A stretch of 35,560 bases of DNA from Candidatus Paceibacterota bacterium (GTDB taxonomy: Bacteria; Patescibacteriota; Minisyncoccia; Minisyncoccales; RBG-13-42-11): the NCBI GenBank assembly GCA_016782605.1, contig JADHYE010000005.1, positions 1 through 35,560 of the forward strand, written 5' to 3'. The position numbers and the translations under genes were made by a program. This document shows positions 1 to 6,727 of the stretch, piece after piece. Each line of letters opens with the position of its first letter. The stretch's first letter is position 1. The notes under the pieces are model-generated. The model had not been told where the DNA came from. It saw nothing but the letters and a program-made list of their open reading frames with translations, and searched no databases.

Positions 1-372
1 GATTCTTTCTATTTTGTGGATTTTCCCGGATATGGATATGCGAAATGTTCGATATCGGAACGCAACAAAATGATCAAAAGGATTTTTTGGTATGTCGAGT
101 TTTCCGATGCAAGGCCCAAGGCGGTTTTCTTGATTATTGACGCTAATGTCGGCTTGACCGCTCTTGACCGGGATATGATAAAAATTCTTAAGGCAAATAA
201 ACACCAAATTGTCATTGTTGCAAATAAAATTGATAAATTAGCCAGAGCCGCCGCGGAAAAACAGCTTTCGTCAATTATGAAAGAAACACGAGATATGCCG
301 GTTTTTGGATATTCGGCCAGAACAAACGAAGGGAAGGACGAATTAACCAACAAAATTGCGAGCTTTGTATAA
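1..372 (+). CDS. engB: Ribosome biogenesis GTP-binding protein EngB/YsxC, 3' part
   Basis: C-terminal part of the small TRAFAC GTPase EngB (YsxC/YihA), which binds GTP and assists assembly of the large ribosomal subunit in the cytoplasm. The reading frame is open from base 1, so the P-loop half lies outside the window. The visible part starts at the G3 motif (DFPGYGYAK), followed by the G4 motif NKIDKL and a G5-like YSA. DFPGYGYAK is close to diagnostic for EngB within the GTPase superfamily. The frame ends with TAA at 370-372. Nothing indicates truncation at the 3' end. The identification is firm; only the N-terminus is missing because of the window edge. Confidence 0.93.
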   Translation, partial: DSFYFVDFPGYGYAKCSISERNKMIKRIFWYVEFSDARPKAVFLIIDANVGLTALDRDMIKILKANKHQIVIVANKIDKLARAAAEKQLSSIMKETRDMPVFGYSARTNEGKDELTNKIASFV

Positions 373-379
373 AATAGGT

Positions 380-466
380 CGACTGAGTGGCGTTTTAAGG
401 CAACCCTAAAAAAGGCTGAAATCATCCTTAAAACCTTGGTTTTAGACCGAAGGGGGGTATCTCAGT
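380..466 (+). repeat. Intergenic repeat, copy A
   Basis: First of three related intergenic segments (others near 2072 and 2700). The shared core is a C-rich CCTT, then AAAACCTTGGTTTT, GACC and a G-rich run. AAAACC/GGTTTT can form a hairpin inside an outer CCTT/AAGG pairing. ACTGAG at 381-386 and CTCAGT at 461-466 bound the copy. It does not code. An RNA or DNA structural role is inferred from the repetition only. Confidence 0.55.
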
Positions 467-475
467 AATCTTAAT

Positions 476-494
476 CCACTATCAGTGGGTTTTT
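476..494 (+). terminator. Rho-independent terminator-like hairpin
   Basis: CCACT-ATC-AGTGG stem-loop directly followed by GTTTTT. The stem is short (5 bp) but the T-tract is clear. It lies about 100 bases after engB and just before a good promoter, so it probably ends transcription from the left. Confidence 0.5.
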
Positions 495-497
495 ATG

Positions 498-526
498 TTG
501 ACACAAGTCCAAATTTAAGCTATTCT
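498..526 (+). promoter_or_regulatory. Sigma70-type promoter
   Basis: TTGACA at 498-503, a 17-base spacer and TATTCT at 521-526. Transcription would begin near 533, giving the nucleotidyltransferase/phosphotransferase gene at 713 a leader of about 180 bases. The leader contains a GATTAATC/GGTTAATC hairpin (about 613-632) and a 43-codon open frame, but no riboswitch class that I recognise. Confidence 0.65.
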
Positions 527-529
527 ACG

Positions 530-661
530 ATGGATAGGTTAAAACCAGGCAAACAAGTGGGTGACATAAACTGCTTATTGACCAGCCAATCTTGTATTTT
601 AAGAGGGCGGTCGATTAATCTGGTGGTTAATCAATTGAAGGCAATATACAAAGCGGTTTAA
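530..661 (+). CDS. Possible small ORF in leader (43 codons)
   Basis: ATG at 530 opens a 43-codon frame ending in TAA at 659-661. The product would be a small basic peptide beginning MDRLKPGKQVGDIN. There is no ribosome site, and the start is only 3 bases after the -10 box, too close for a leaderless mRNA from that promoter. A frame this short is quite likely by chance. I do not recognise the peptide; the entry records an otherwise unexplained stretch. Confidence 0.15.
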   Translation: MDRLKPGKQVGDINCLLTSQSCILRGRSINLVVNQLKAIYKAV

Positions 662-712
662 GCCAGTTGAATGCGTGTTCTTAGCCTTTTTATTTTTAAT
701 TTAAGAGCAACT

Positions 713-2104
713 ATGAAGGCATTAATTATTGCAGCCGGTAATGGCACAAGAATGCAATTGGTAACTCGTGGGCGACATAAATCGCTTATGAGCTTATTAG
801 GCTTAAAGATCATTGAGAGAGTTATTCTTGGAGCAAAAGAGGCAGGTATTTTTGAGTTTGTAATTATTACCGGCTATAAAGGAAAAGAACTCAAGGAAAC
901 TATTGGCGACGGTAGTCGTTTTGGTGTTTCAATCGCTTATGTTCATAATAATAAATGGGAGGAGGCAAATGGAATTTCTGTCCTTAAAGCGAAAGATTAT
1001 TTTAAGGAAGATTTTATTCTTCTAATGTCTGACCATGTCTTTGACTGGCGAACACTCCTTAGGCTTAAGAGAATAAAATTAAAAAAGGACGAGTGTACTC
1101 TTGCTATAGATAAAAATATGGATTCCGTTTTAGATATAGACGATACCACAAAAGTTTTAGTTAAAAATAACAAAATTGATTCAATAAGCAAGAATCTTAA
1201 TGTCTATAATGCCTACGATACTGGAATGTTTTTGTGCTCACCCTATATTTTTGAAATTCTAAAAAAAACAATCTCAGATCATAAAAATTCATTGACTAAT
1301 GGAATGAGAGTTATTGCAAAAGAAGGAAAACTGAGGGCGTTTAATATTAAAGGAAGATTTTGGTCAGACTGCGACACTTATGCAGATATCAAATTTGCAG
1401 AAAAAAAACTTCTTAAGAATCTTAATAAATCCGAGGATGGAATTATATCAAAAATAATTAATCGAAAGGTTTCTATATTTATTTCAAAATACTTAGTAAA
1501 AACCGGGCTTACTCCTAATAAAATTTCTATACTCAATTTAATGATTGGGATTTCATCCGCCTTTCTTTTTGCGAAAGGAAGTTTCCCCTGGATTTTTATA
1601 GGAGGGGTATTGGCCCAGCTGACTTCGATTACCGACGGTTGTGACGGAGAAATTGCAAGACTCAAGTTTTTATCAAGTAAATTTGGCGCTTGGCTCGATG
1701 ACTCATTTGATCGTTATATAGATATGTTAATTGTGATTGGCATGGCTTACGGCTATTGGGCAATTAGCCAAAATTCATTAGTTTGGCCCATTGCAGCATT
1801 TGCGGTCATGGGACTTGCACTTCTTAACTATTTACCTGCTAAGCATCGCGACATAACAGATCGTAAACTTGTGTGGTACGGTCCTAAATTTAAAAGACCA
1901 GGAAGACTTCTTCTTATTATGTTCGCAGGGATAACAGGCTTAATATTTCCTGCATTAATATTGATTGCCTTAATTTCCAACTTAATATCTGTTTCCAGGA
2001 TTATTGTTTCTGCAAGAGAAAATAAAAATTCAGCTAAAAATAAGGCACAAAAAAAATACTCTCAATCGGTGAGACACCCCGAAAAGTCCCGAATTTCCCC
2101 TTAA
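713..2104 (+). CDS. Nucleotidyltransferase / CDP-alcohol phosphatidyltransferase fusion
   Basis: Bifunctional 463-residue protein. Residues 1-230 are a sugar-nucleotidyltransferase-type domain (MKALIIAAGNGTRM at the N-terminus, a following KSL, acidic MSDH near 105). Residues 250-450 are a membrane CDP-alcohol phosphotransferase with the full signature: D308, D311, G312, A315, R316, G325, D329, D333. This arrangement is known in the IPCT/DIPPS enzymes, which make CDP-inositol from inositol-1-phosphate and then transfer it to an alcohol. A polar-lipid or inositol-phosphate product is therefore plausible; the substrate cannot be read from sequence. The ATG at 713 is preferred over an in-frame ATG at 671 because the domain begins exactly there. 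The last about 11 codons run into repeat copy B. Confidence 0.82.
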   Translation: MKALIIAAGNGTRMQLVTRGRHKSLMSLLGLKIIERVILGAKEAGIFEFVIITGYKGKELKETIGDGSRFGVSIAYVHNNKWEEANGISVLKAKDYFKEDFILLMSDHVFDWRTLLRLKRIKLKKDECTLAIDKNMDSVLDIDDTTKVLVKNNKIDSISKNLNVYNAYDTGMFLCSPYIFEILKKTISDHKNSLTNGMRVIAKEGKLRAFNIKGRFWSDCDTYADIKFAEKKLLKNLNKSEDGIISKIINRKVSIFISKYLVKTGLTPNKISILNLMIGISSAFLFAKGSFPWIFIGGVLAQLTSITDGCDGEIARLKFLSSKFGAWLDDSFDRYIDMLIVIGMAYGYWAISQNSLVWPIAAFAVMGLALLNYLPAKHRDITDRKLVWYGPKFKRPGRLLLIMFAGITGLIFPALILIALISNLISVSRIIVSARENKNSAKNKAQKKYSQSVRHPEKSRISP

Positions 2105-2135
2105 AATGTCGGTTCAAGACCGAGGATGCCAGCCA
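2072..2135 (+). repeat. Intergenic repeat, copy B, overlapping a gene end
   Basis: Second copy of the repeat seen at 380 and 2700: AATTTCCCCTTAAAA, then CGGTTCAAGACCG (a CGGT/ACCG hairpin) and GAGGATGCC. It starts inside the last codons of the fusion gene, so the tail QSVRHPEKSRISP is probably element-derived rather than part of the enzyme fold. Confidence 0.5.
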
Positions 2136-2146
2136 ATTTGTAAAAA

Positions 2147-2176
2147 GTCGCCAATAGGGTGGTTTTTTAGTATAAT
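2147..2176 (+). promoter_or_regulatory. GTCGCC hairpin/T-tract merged with a -10 box
   Basis: GTCGCC, a short loop, a G-rich arm and TTTTTT, followed directly by TATAAT at 2171-2176. The same arrangement, with identical spacing from GTCGCC to the -10 box, occurs at 9251-9280. The ATG of the ASCH gene is 8 bases after TATAAT, so its mRNA is predicted to be leaderless. No TTGACA-like -35 is present; GTCGCC sits where one would be. Confidence 0.55.
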
Positions 2177-2184
2177 GAAACTAC

Positions 2185-2622
2185 ATGAATCATATTGCAG
2201 TTATGAAAAAATCCTGGGGTTTGATCGAAAAAATTTTGACTGGCGAGAAAACAATTGAATCAAGATGGTATAAATCAAGATACTCTCCTTGGAATAAAAT
2301 AAAGCCCAGTGACGTTATTTATTTCAAAGATTCTGGTGGACCAGTATCTGTCAGGGCAGAAGTGGTTAAGGTTCTTCAATTTGACAATCTTACTGCCAAA
2401 AAAATAGAACAAATATTGTTTAAATACGGGAAAGTAGATTTGGGAACGAGCCACATAATGCCGGAAATTAGAGAATATGTTTCAGGTAAGAATTACTGTA
2501 TTCTTGTCTTTTTTGACAATGTGGAAAAAATAAAACCCTTTAATATTGATAAAACTGGTTTCGGTGCTATGTCTGCTTGGATTAGTGTTGATGATATAAA
2601 TCGATTAAAGAAAGCGAACTAA
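2185..2622 (+). CDS. ASCH domain protein
   Basis: 145-residue cytoplasmic protein. The N-terminal half shows the ASCH (ASC-1 homology) pattern: a GEKTIESR motif near residue 20, matching GxKxxExR, then a DVIYFKDSG strand and an RAEVVKV strand. ASCH domains have a PUA-like fold and are proposed RNA-binding or RNA-modifying modules; some are nucleotide amidohydrolases. The substrate of this one is unknown. It is a single gene with its own leaderless promoter, flanked on both sides by copies of the intergenic repeat, so it is not obviously in an operon. The fold call is fairly secure; the function is not. Confidence 0.72.
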   Translation: MNHIAVMKKSWGLIEKILTGEKTIESRWYKSRYSPWNKIKPSDVIYFKDSGGPVSVRAEVVKVLQFDNLTAKKIEQILFKYGKVDLGTSHIMPEIREYVSGKNYCILVFFDNVEKIKPFNIDKTGFGAMSAWISVDDINRLKKAN

Positions 2623-2699
2623 TTAACGAGGTTTCAACATCATCCCATAGCGCCAGCACCAGTCAGCACAATATCGAGGCCGACCGAGAGGGGTTTGGT

Positions 2700-2766
2700 G
2701 GGGAAACCCAAAACAGCCTAAATTTCCCCCTAAAACCTTGGTTCTGGACTGGGGGACACAGCATCC
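2700..2766 (+). repeat. Intergenic repeat, copy C
   Basis: Third copy: AAATTTCCCCCTAAAACC, TTGGTTCTGGACT, GGGGGACACAGCAT. CCCCC and GGGGG can pair around the centre. The preceding bases (2680-2715) hold a GGGGTTTGGTGGGGAAACCC block. The copy lies just before the promoter of the DUF5671 gene, as copies A and B also precede promoters. Confidence 0.55.
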
Positions 2767-2788
2767 TACTATATTTAGTATTGTATGG

Positions 2789-2794
2789 TATACT
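2789..2794 (+). promoter_or_regulatory. -10 box for a leaderless mRNA
   Basis: TATACT ends 6 bases before the ATG at 2801. No clear -35 is seen. The spacing places the transcription start at or next to the start codon and supports 2801 over an in-frame start at 2738, which would lie in repeat C. Confidence 0.5.
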
Positions 2795-2800
2795 GAAACT

Positions 2801-3784
2801 ATGGAATACAACACTACCACTATAGAAAACACGCCAAAAGATGTTTTTTTGCATCTTTTGAATATTCTCACCTTTTTTATAAGCGTTATTGGTTTTATTA
2901 CGCTTTATATCCAGTATATCAGCGCTATTTTTCCCGACCCCCTCAATTTTTATTATACGAACATAGCAAATGCGGTTCGTTTATCAACATCAATGCTTGC
3001 CGTAGCGGTTCCGGTATATCTTTTAACCTCATGGCTATTGGCAAAAGACATCGCCAGTAATCAAGAAAAGCGGGAGCTGAGATTAAGAAAAGGGCTGATT
3101 TATTTCACTCTTTTTATATCTGCAGTTACTATCATTGTAGATCTTATTACTTTTGTCTATAACTTCTTGAGTGGCGAATTGACTATTCAGTTCTTTTTGA
3201 AAATGCTTGTTGTGCTTTTGGTGGCTGCGGCTGTTTTCGGATATTATATTTGGGAGCTGAGACGGAAAAACATAAAGTCCAAAACTCCCAAGATACTTGC
3301 CTGGACTCTTTCTTTTGTGGTATTAGCAAGCATAATTGCAGGTTTTTTCATTATTGGCACGCCAGCAGAGCAGCGGGACAGAAGATTTGATGAACGAAGA
3401 GTAAATGACCTCCAGATACTGCAGAGCCAAATTGTTAATTACTGGACACAGAAAGAAAGTCTTCCTCAAAGCCTTAACGGATTAGAAGACAGTATTTCCG
3501 GATTTGTTGTCCCAAAAGATCCTCAGAACGATGCCTCATATGAGTATAATATTCTTAGTCTTGTTTCATTTGAATTATGTGCAACATTTAAAACTTCAAC
3601 TAAAGACTTCAGCTCGACTTATAAGGGTTCAACATCTTTTTACATGGAGGAGCCGTTACCCTATGGTTCATTTCAGCAAAATTGGGATCATGAAGCAGAG
3701 AGAACCTGCTTTGAAAGAATAATCGACCCCGACTTATATAAAAACAATGAGCAATTGAAAGTATCCGTGCCAGGCCGAGACTGA
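2801..3784 (+). CDS. DUF5671-type membrane protein with C-terminal globular domain
   Basis: 327-residue integral membrane protein. Residues 15-140 contain four hydrophobic helices in the DUF5671 pattern (a helix pair, the charged loop KDIASNQEKRELRLRKG, a second pair). A fifth helix near 160-190 leads into a C-terminal soluble domain beginning FDERRVNDLQILQSQIVNYW, which resembles the helix-plus-LPQSL pattern of pseudopilin-like domains. The family is frequent in CPR genomes and its function is unknown. The start at 2801 is chosen from the -10 box just before it and because the helices follow from there. It has no operon partner; the next gene is about 280 bases away. Confidence 0.7.
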   Translation: MEYNTTTIENTPKDVFLHLLNILTFFISVIGFITLYIQYISAIFPDPLNFYYTNIANAVRLSTSMLAVAVPVYLLTSWLLAKDIASNQEKRELRLRKGLIYFTLFISAVTIIVDLITFVYNFLSGELTIQFFLKMLVVLLVAAAVFGYYIWELRRKNIKSKTPKILAWTLSFVVLASIIAGFFIIGTPAEQRDRRFDERRVNDLQILQSQIVNYWTQKESLPQSLNGLEDSISGFVVPKDPQNDASYEYNILSLVSFELCATFKTSTKDFSSTYKGSTSFYMEEPLPYGSFQQNWDHEAERTCFERIIDPDLYKNNEQLKVSVPGRD

Positions 3785-3835
3785 TAACAAGGCCTGTGGG
3801 CACAAAATAAGACATTTAAATATATCCTTAAGCAG

Positions 3836-3898
3836 TGTCTCATTTGTCTCAATTCAGCTTAAAAACACCCCGATCGAGAGACATTATGAGACATGTCT
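3836..3898 (+). repeat. Imperfect inverted repeat in the pyrF upstream region
   Basis: TGTCTCATTTGTCTC is followed about 35 bases later by GAGACATTATGAGACA, its near-complement (one base longer). The pair could form a long hairpin in RNA or DNA. It lies in the 277-base gap before pyrF, ahead of the terminator-like GTCGCC hairpin and the promoter. Role unknown. Confidence 0.45.
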
Positions 3899-3902
3899 AA
3901 AA

Positions 3903-3925
3903 GTCGCCCGAAATGGCGATTTTTT
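3903..3925 (+). terminator. GTCGCC...GGCGAT + T6 terminator-like hairpin
   Basis: GTCGCC-CGAAAT-GGCGAT followed by a T-run. It is the same motif as at 2147 and 9251, but here the next bases are a TTGACT -35 box instead of a -10 box. It probably ends transcription arriving from the DUF5671 gene. Confidence 0.5.
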
Positions 3926-3930
3926 GAAAC

Positions 3931-3958
3931 TTGACTTTTTCCCTGAATGTGGTAAAAA
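3931..3958 (+). promoter_or_regulatory. Promoter for the pyrF-pyrE pair
   Basis: TTGACT at 3931-3936, a 16-base spacer and TAAAAA/TAAAAT. A second possible -10, TATAAT at 4021-4026, lies nearer the gene. The leader carries the strong ribosome site AAAGGAGG at 4041-4048, 13 bases before the ATG, unlike most genes in the window. Another AAGGAGG at 3978 precedes a three-codon ATG CAC TAT TAA frame. Confidence 0.5.
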
Positions 3959-4061
3959 TAAAATATAAAATTATAAAAAGGAGGGGAATGCACTATTAAT
4001 AATTGAATAAGGACTGAAAATATAATCAAGACAAAAACTAAAAGGAGGAAAAACAACAGAG

Positions 4062-4847
4062 ATGGAAGCTAAAGACAGAATCATTGTGGCACTAGATGTG
4101 GACAGTCGGGAAAAAGCACGGAAGCTAGTAGAACTTCTCTACCAGTATGTTGGCTACTTCAAGGTCGGCCTTGAGCTTTTGACGAGCGTAGGGGCACCGG
4201 TAGTCGTTAAAGAACTTCAGGAAGCCGGCGGAAAGATTTTTTTCGACGGGAAATTCAAGGATATTCCCAATACCGTTGCCGGCGCTTCAGCAGCTGTAAC
4301 GAAATTAGGCGTTGATATATTCAATGTCCATTGCTTCGGCGGACTGGAAATGATGAAGGCTGCCAGGAAAGCAGCTGATGAAACCGCTCAAAGCCTGAGC
4401 AAAAAATCTCCCATTATATTGGGGGTAACGCTGCTCACCAGCCTCAACTACAACGATTTGGTTTTGCTGGGGATTTATGAAGATCTCAACATCGCTGATC
4501 CGAAAGAATTAGCGGAGATAAAACGTCAGCGAATCGAGAGACTGGTCGGTCATCAATTATCCTGGCTTGCTCAAGAAGCTAAGCTTGACGGCGTAATCGC
4601 ATCACCTCAGGAAATCCAGGTTATTCGGAAACATACTCAGCCGGAATTTTTGGTAGTAACTCCTGGCGTTCGGCCTCTTTGGGCCGCAACCGGAGACCAG
4701 AAAAGAGTGATGACTCCCGGCGAAGCGATTAAAGCTGGAGCCAACTACCTCGTTATTGGTCGGCCGATAACACAACCACCGCCGGAGGTTGGCGGGCCGG
4801 TCGAAGCTGCGAAAAAAATCGCAGAAGAAATCGCCGAGGTTTTATAA
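4062..4847 (+). CDS. pyrF: Orotidine-5'-phosphate decarboxylase
   Basis: Decarboxylates OMP to UMP, the last step of de novo pyrimidine synthesis; cytoplasmic TIM barrel. Seen in the sequence: IIVALDV at the start (first strand), FKVGLELL, and the catalytic DGKFKDIPNT (DxKxxDI) near residue 62. TPGVRP and IGRPIT near 200-235 form the phosphate-binding strands. 261 residues is slightly long; the extra sequence lies around 140-170. The gene has a strong Shine-Dalgarno and is clearly richer in G+C than most neighbours. The pyrE-like gene follows after 11 bases. Horizontal origin is inferred from composition and ribosome-site style. The function is secure. Confidence 0.93.
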   Translation: MEAKDRIIVALDVDSREKARKLVELLYQYVGYFKVGLELLTSVGAPVVVKELQEAGGKIFFDGKFKDIPNTVAGASAAVTKLGVDIFNVHCFGGLEMMKAARKAADETAQSLSKKSPIILGVTLLTSLNYNDLVLLGIYEDLNIADPKELAEIKRQRIERLVGHQLSWLAQEAKLDGVIASPQEIQVIRKHTQPEFLVVTPGVRPLWAATGDQKRVMTPGEAIKAGANYLVIGRPITQPPPEVGGPVEAAKKIAEEIAEVL

Positions 4848-4858
4848 GGGGGAAAGAC

Positions 4859-5560
4859 ATGGAAAAGACAGATATTATACGTCAGATTGATCCAAAGAAG
4901 ATGGTGGCTGCTTTCCCAGATGAGATTCTTTACTGGTTTGACCTCTGTGATGCTGCCTGGATTCACGATGGCGATCCCAAAAAACCTCATGCCGAATTAA
5001 CTTCAGGAATGTGCAGCAACGGCTTCTTCGACTGTATGCGGGTTTTAAAGTATCCGAATCTCGCCGAAATTCTCGCTAAACAACTTGCCAAGGAACTGAA
5101 GAACCAGGGAATATCCACACCAGATTGGGTTATTGGTTCTGCTTATGCCACAATTACTTTCTCATATGAAGTGGCAAAAGCTTTTGGAGCTGTCCATGGA
5201 TTCGTAGAGAAAGATCCAGTCGATCTAAAGGGCAAAAACATGCTCTGGGCGAGAATGAAAATTCCAGCCGGTGCTAAAGTACTCCAAATTGAGGAGCTGA
5301 TTACCACCAGTGGAACGATGACGGAAGTCCGTCGAGCAGTTGAAGAAGGAAATGGCGAACCAGTTAATTTCCTGCCGATTGTCGGCGCTTTAGTTCATCG
5401 GCCACCAAAACTACCGGCAGATTACGGCGACCGGAAAGTTATTGCGGTGATTGAAAAAGAAATCTGGGCAGTTTATCCGAAAGATTGTCCGTTATGCAAA
5501 GCCGGTTCCCAGAGGTATCGTCCAAAGACTCACTGGCTAGAATTGACCGGGAAGAAATAA
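4859..5560 (+). CDS. pyrE: Orotate phosphoribosyltransferase-like protein
   Basis: 233-residue type I phosphoribosyltransferase. The PRPP loop is VLQIEELITTSGTM near residues 140-154, where the usual two acidic residues (VEDVITTGG in PyrE) are two glutamates. A C-terminal CPLC motif with downstream RPK is found in a subgroup of OPRTs. Family role: joins orotate and PRPP to give OMP, the substrate of the PyrF encoded just upstream. The spacing of 11 bases and the purine-rich AAGGGGG ribosome site indicate co-transcription. Its composition matches pyrF. The PRTase fold is firm; orotate as substrate rests mainly on the PyrF neighbour and the CPLC subgroup. Another pyrimidine PRTase role is possible. 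Confidence 0.78.
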   Translation: MEKTDIIRQIDPKKMVAAFPDEILYWFDLCDAAWIHDGDPKKPHAELTSGMCSNGFFDCMRVLKYPNLAEILAKQLAKELKNQGISTPDWVIGSAYATITFSYEVAKAFGAVHGFVEKDPVDLKGKNMLWARMKIPAGAKVLQIEELITTSGTMTEVRRAVEEGNGEPVNFLPIVGALVHRPPKLPADYGDRKVIAVIEKEIWAVYPKDCPLCKAGSQRYRPKTHWLELTGKK

Positions 5561-5587
5561 ACCATCATATCATAATCACAAGCATAA

Positions 5588-5624
5588 GTCGCTGCGGCAT
5601 AAAGCCTCAGCGACTCTTATTTTT
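5588..5624 (+). terminator. Terminator after pyrE
   Basis: GTCGCTG...CAGCGAC stem (7 bp) with an inner CGGC/GCC pairing, followed by TCTTATTTTT. It closes the pyrF-pyrE unit. Confidence 0.75.
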
Positions 5625-5708
5625 GACGAAATTTTGATTTGTTTCATTTTGTGTTAAAATAGCTTAAAATAGTCCCGACCGAGCCGCGTCAAATATTAAT
5701 AAATAATT

Positions 5709-6077
5709 GTGAAGAATCAAAAGTTTTTAAAAAGGTTAAAAATCGCATTTTTGGGAATAGTAGCGACTTTCAAGGAGGAACGAAATTTCAGAATACAGCT
5801 TTTAATAGGGTCCATAGTCATATTGTTCATGATGGTTCTTAGTTTGAATTACATAGAAAAATCTATCTTACTTCTGACCATTTTAATGGTTTTAAGCCTT
5901 GAATTAATTAACTCTCAGATTGAAAAGTTTTTGGATATAATCCAGTCGGACCACCACCCAATGGTAAAAAGAATCAAAGATTTTTCAGCCGGCGCAGTTT
6001 TGCTTTCGGTGCTTGGGTCTATTGTTATAGGAATTCTAATATTCCTGCCCTATATAATTAGTCTTATTAAAAGATAA
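5709..6077 (+). CDS. dgkA: Diacylglycerol/undecaprenol kinase family protein
   Basis: 122-residue membrane protein of the DagK family, which phosphorylates undecaprenol or diacylglycerol. Signature stretches: ATFKEERNFRIQ near the N-terminus and ELINSQIEKFLDII...KRIKDFSAGAVLL in the second half, matching the family ELxNTAIE...KDxAAGAV. Three hydrophobic helices are visible. The start is GTG at 5709, with no clear ribosome site; a weak promoter-like TTGATT/TAAAAT lies at 5634-5660. The PAP2 gene follows after 5 bases. In Gram-positive and CPR-like cells this family usually feeds undecaprenyl phosphate to wall synthesis, which fits the neighbour. Confidence 0.85.
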   Translation: MKNQKFLKRLKIAFLGIVATFKEERNFRIQLLIGSIVILFMMVLSLNYIEKSILLLTILMVLSLELINSQIEKFLDIIQSDHHPMVKRIKDFSAGAVLLSVLGSIVIGILIFLPYIISLIKR

Positions 6078-6082
6078 AACAT

Positions 6083-6628
6083 ATGTATTGCGACCTTAAA
6101 ATATTTGAAGCCATCAACGGTCTAGCTAATCAATCGAAGATCATAGATGCCTTAGGAATATTCCTGGCAGATTATCTGCCGTATTTATTGATACTGTTGC
6201 TGTTGTCTTTTTTGTTTTGGCCCAAGAGAGACAGGATAAAAAACAGGGCAATGGTTTTGGTTTCCATAATCGGTGCTCTTATCGCCAAATTCGTAGTTAA
6301 AGAGACAATATTGCTTTTTTATGCTTGTCCAAGGCCGTATGTAGATTTACCCTTAACCAATAAGCTTATATCTGCCAATCCTGCTGAAAACTTAGAATCT
6401 TTTCCTTCTGGCCACGCCATTCTGTTTTTTGCCTTAAGCGCTGTCATATACAGCTTTAACAAAAAATTAGGGATATTCTTTCTCATATGTTCCACGTTAA
6501 TGGGCATAGCAAGGATATTCGTTGGAGTTCATTGGCCAAGCGATATTTTAGCCGGAGCTGTTTTAGGAATAATAGTTGGAGTTATTATTAAGTGGCTTTA
6601 TGCGAAATATCGGAAAATGAGACACTAG
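6083..6628 (+). CDS. PAP2-family phosphatase, BcrC-like
   Basis: 181-residue integral membrane phosphatase. PAP2 motifs in order: CPRPY (end of C1) near 92, FPSGHA (C2) near 108-115, and ARIFVGVHWPSD (C3) near 141-152, giving the catalytic histidine pair and aspartate. Five or six hydrophobic helices. The C1 lysine is further from RP than in the canonical KxxxxxxRP. BcrC-type members dephosphorylate undecaprenyl pyrophosphate to recycle the lipid carrier. Pairing with the DgkA-like kinase directly upstream suggests a lipid-carrier supply unit. The class is firm; the substrate is inferred. Confidence 0.83.
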   Translation: MYCDLKIFEAINGLANQSKIIDALGIFLADYLPYLLILLLLSFLFWPKRDRIKNRAMVLVSIIGALIAKFVVKETILLFYACPRPYVDLPLTNKLISANPAENLESFPSGHAILFFALSAVIYSFNKKLGIFFLICSTLMGIARIFVGVHWPSDILAGAVLGIIVGVIIKWLYAKYRKMRH

Positions 6629-6670
6629 AATATGCTCTTATATCTCATTTTATGCTTCGCTTACTAGCAA

Positions 6671-6719
6671 ACTTTATAAACTTTTCAGATTTGACATACT
6701 TTATAAAGTTTTATATAAT
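6671..6719 (+). promoter_or_regulatory. Promoter with operator-like palindrome, HTH-Fic gene
   Basis: TTGACA at 6691-6696, a 17-base spacer and TATAAT at 6714-6719, a consensus promoter. The spacer carries the perfect 12-base palindrome ACTTTATAAAGT (6698-6709), and a near-copy ACTTTATAAAC lies at 6671-6681. The start codon is 8 bases after the -10 (leaderless). A repressor bound in the spacer would block RNA polymerase; the HTH domain of the encoded protein is the obvious candidate. Confidence 0.78.
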
Positions 6720-6727
6720 GGGAACGT

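Noticed and set aside
671-712. Upstream ATG for the nucleotidyltransferase fusion
   Set aside because: The domain begins exactly at the ATG at 713; the extra residues MRVLSLFIFNLRAT are not family-like.
2104-2135. tRNA-like 3' end (GG-TTCAAGA-CC followed by GCCA)
   Set aside because: No matching acceptor 5' strand, D arm or anticodon arm upstream; it is part of the intergenic repeat.
3988-3999. Three-codon leader ORF (ATG CAC TAT TAA) after AAGGAGG upstream of pyrF
   Set aside because: Spacing to the ribosome site is too short (3 bases) and the frame is trivial; may be chance.
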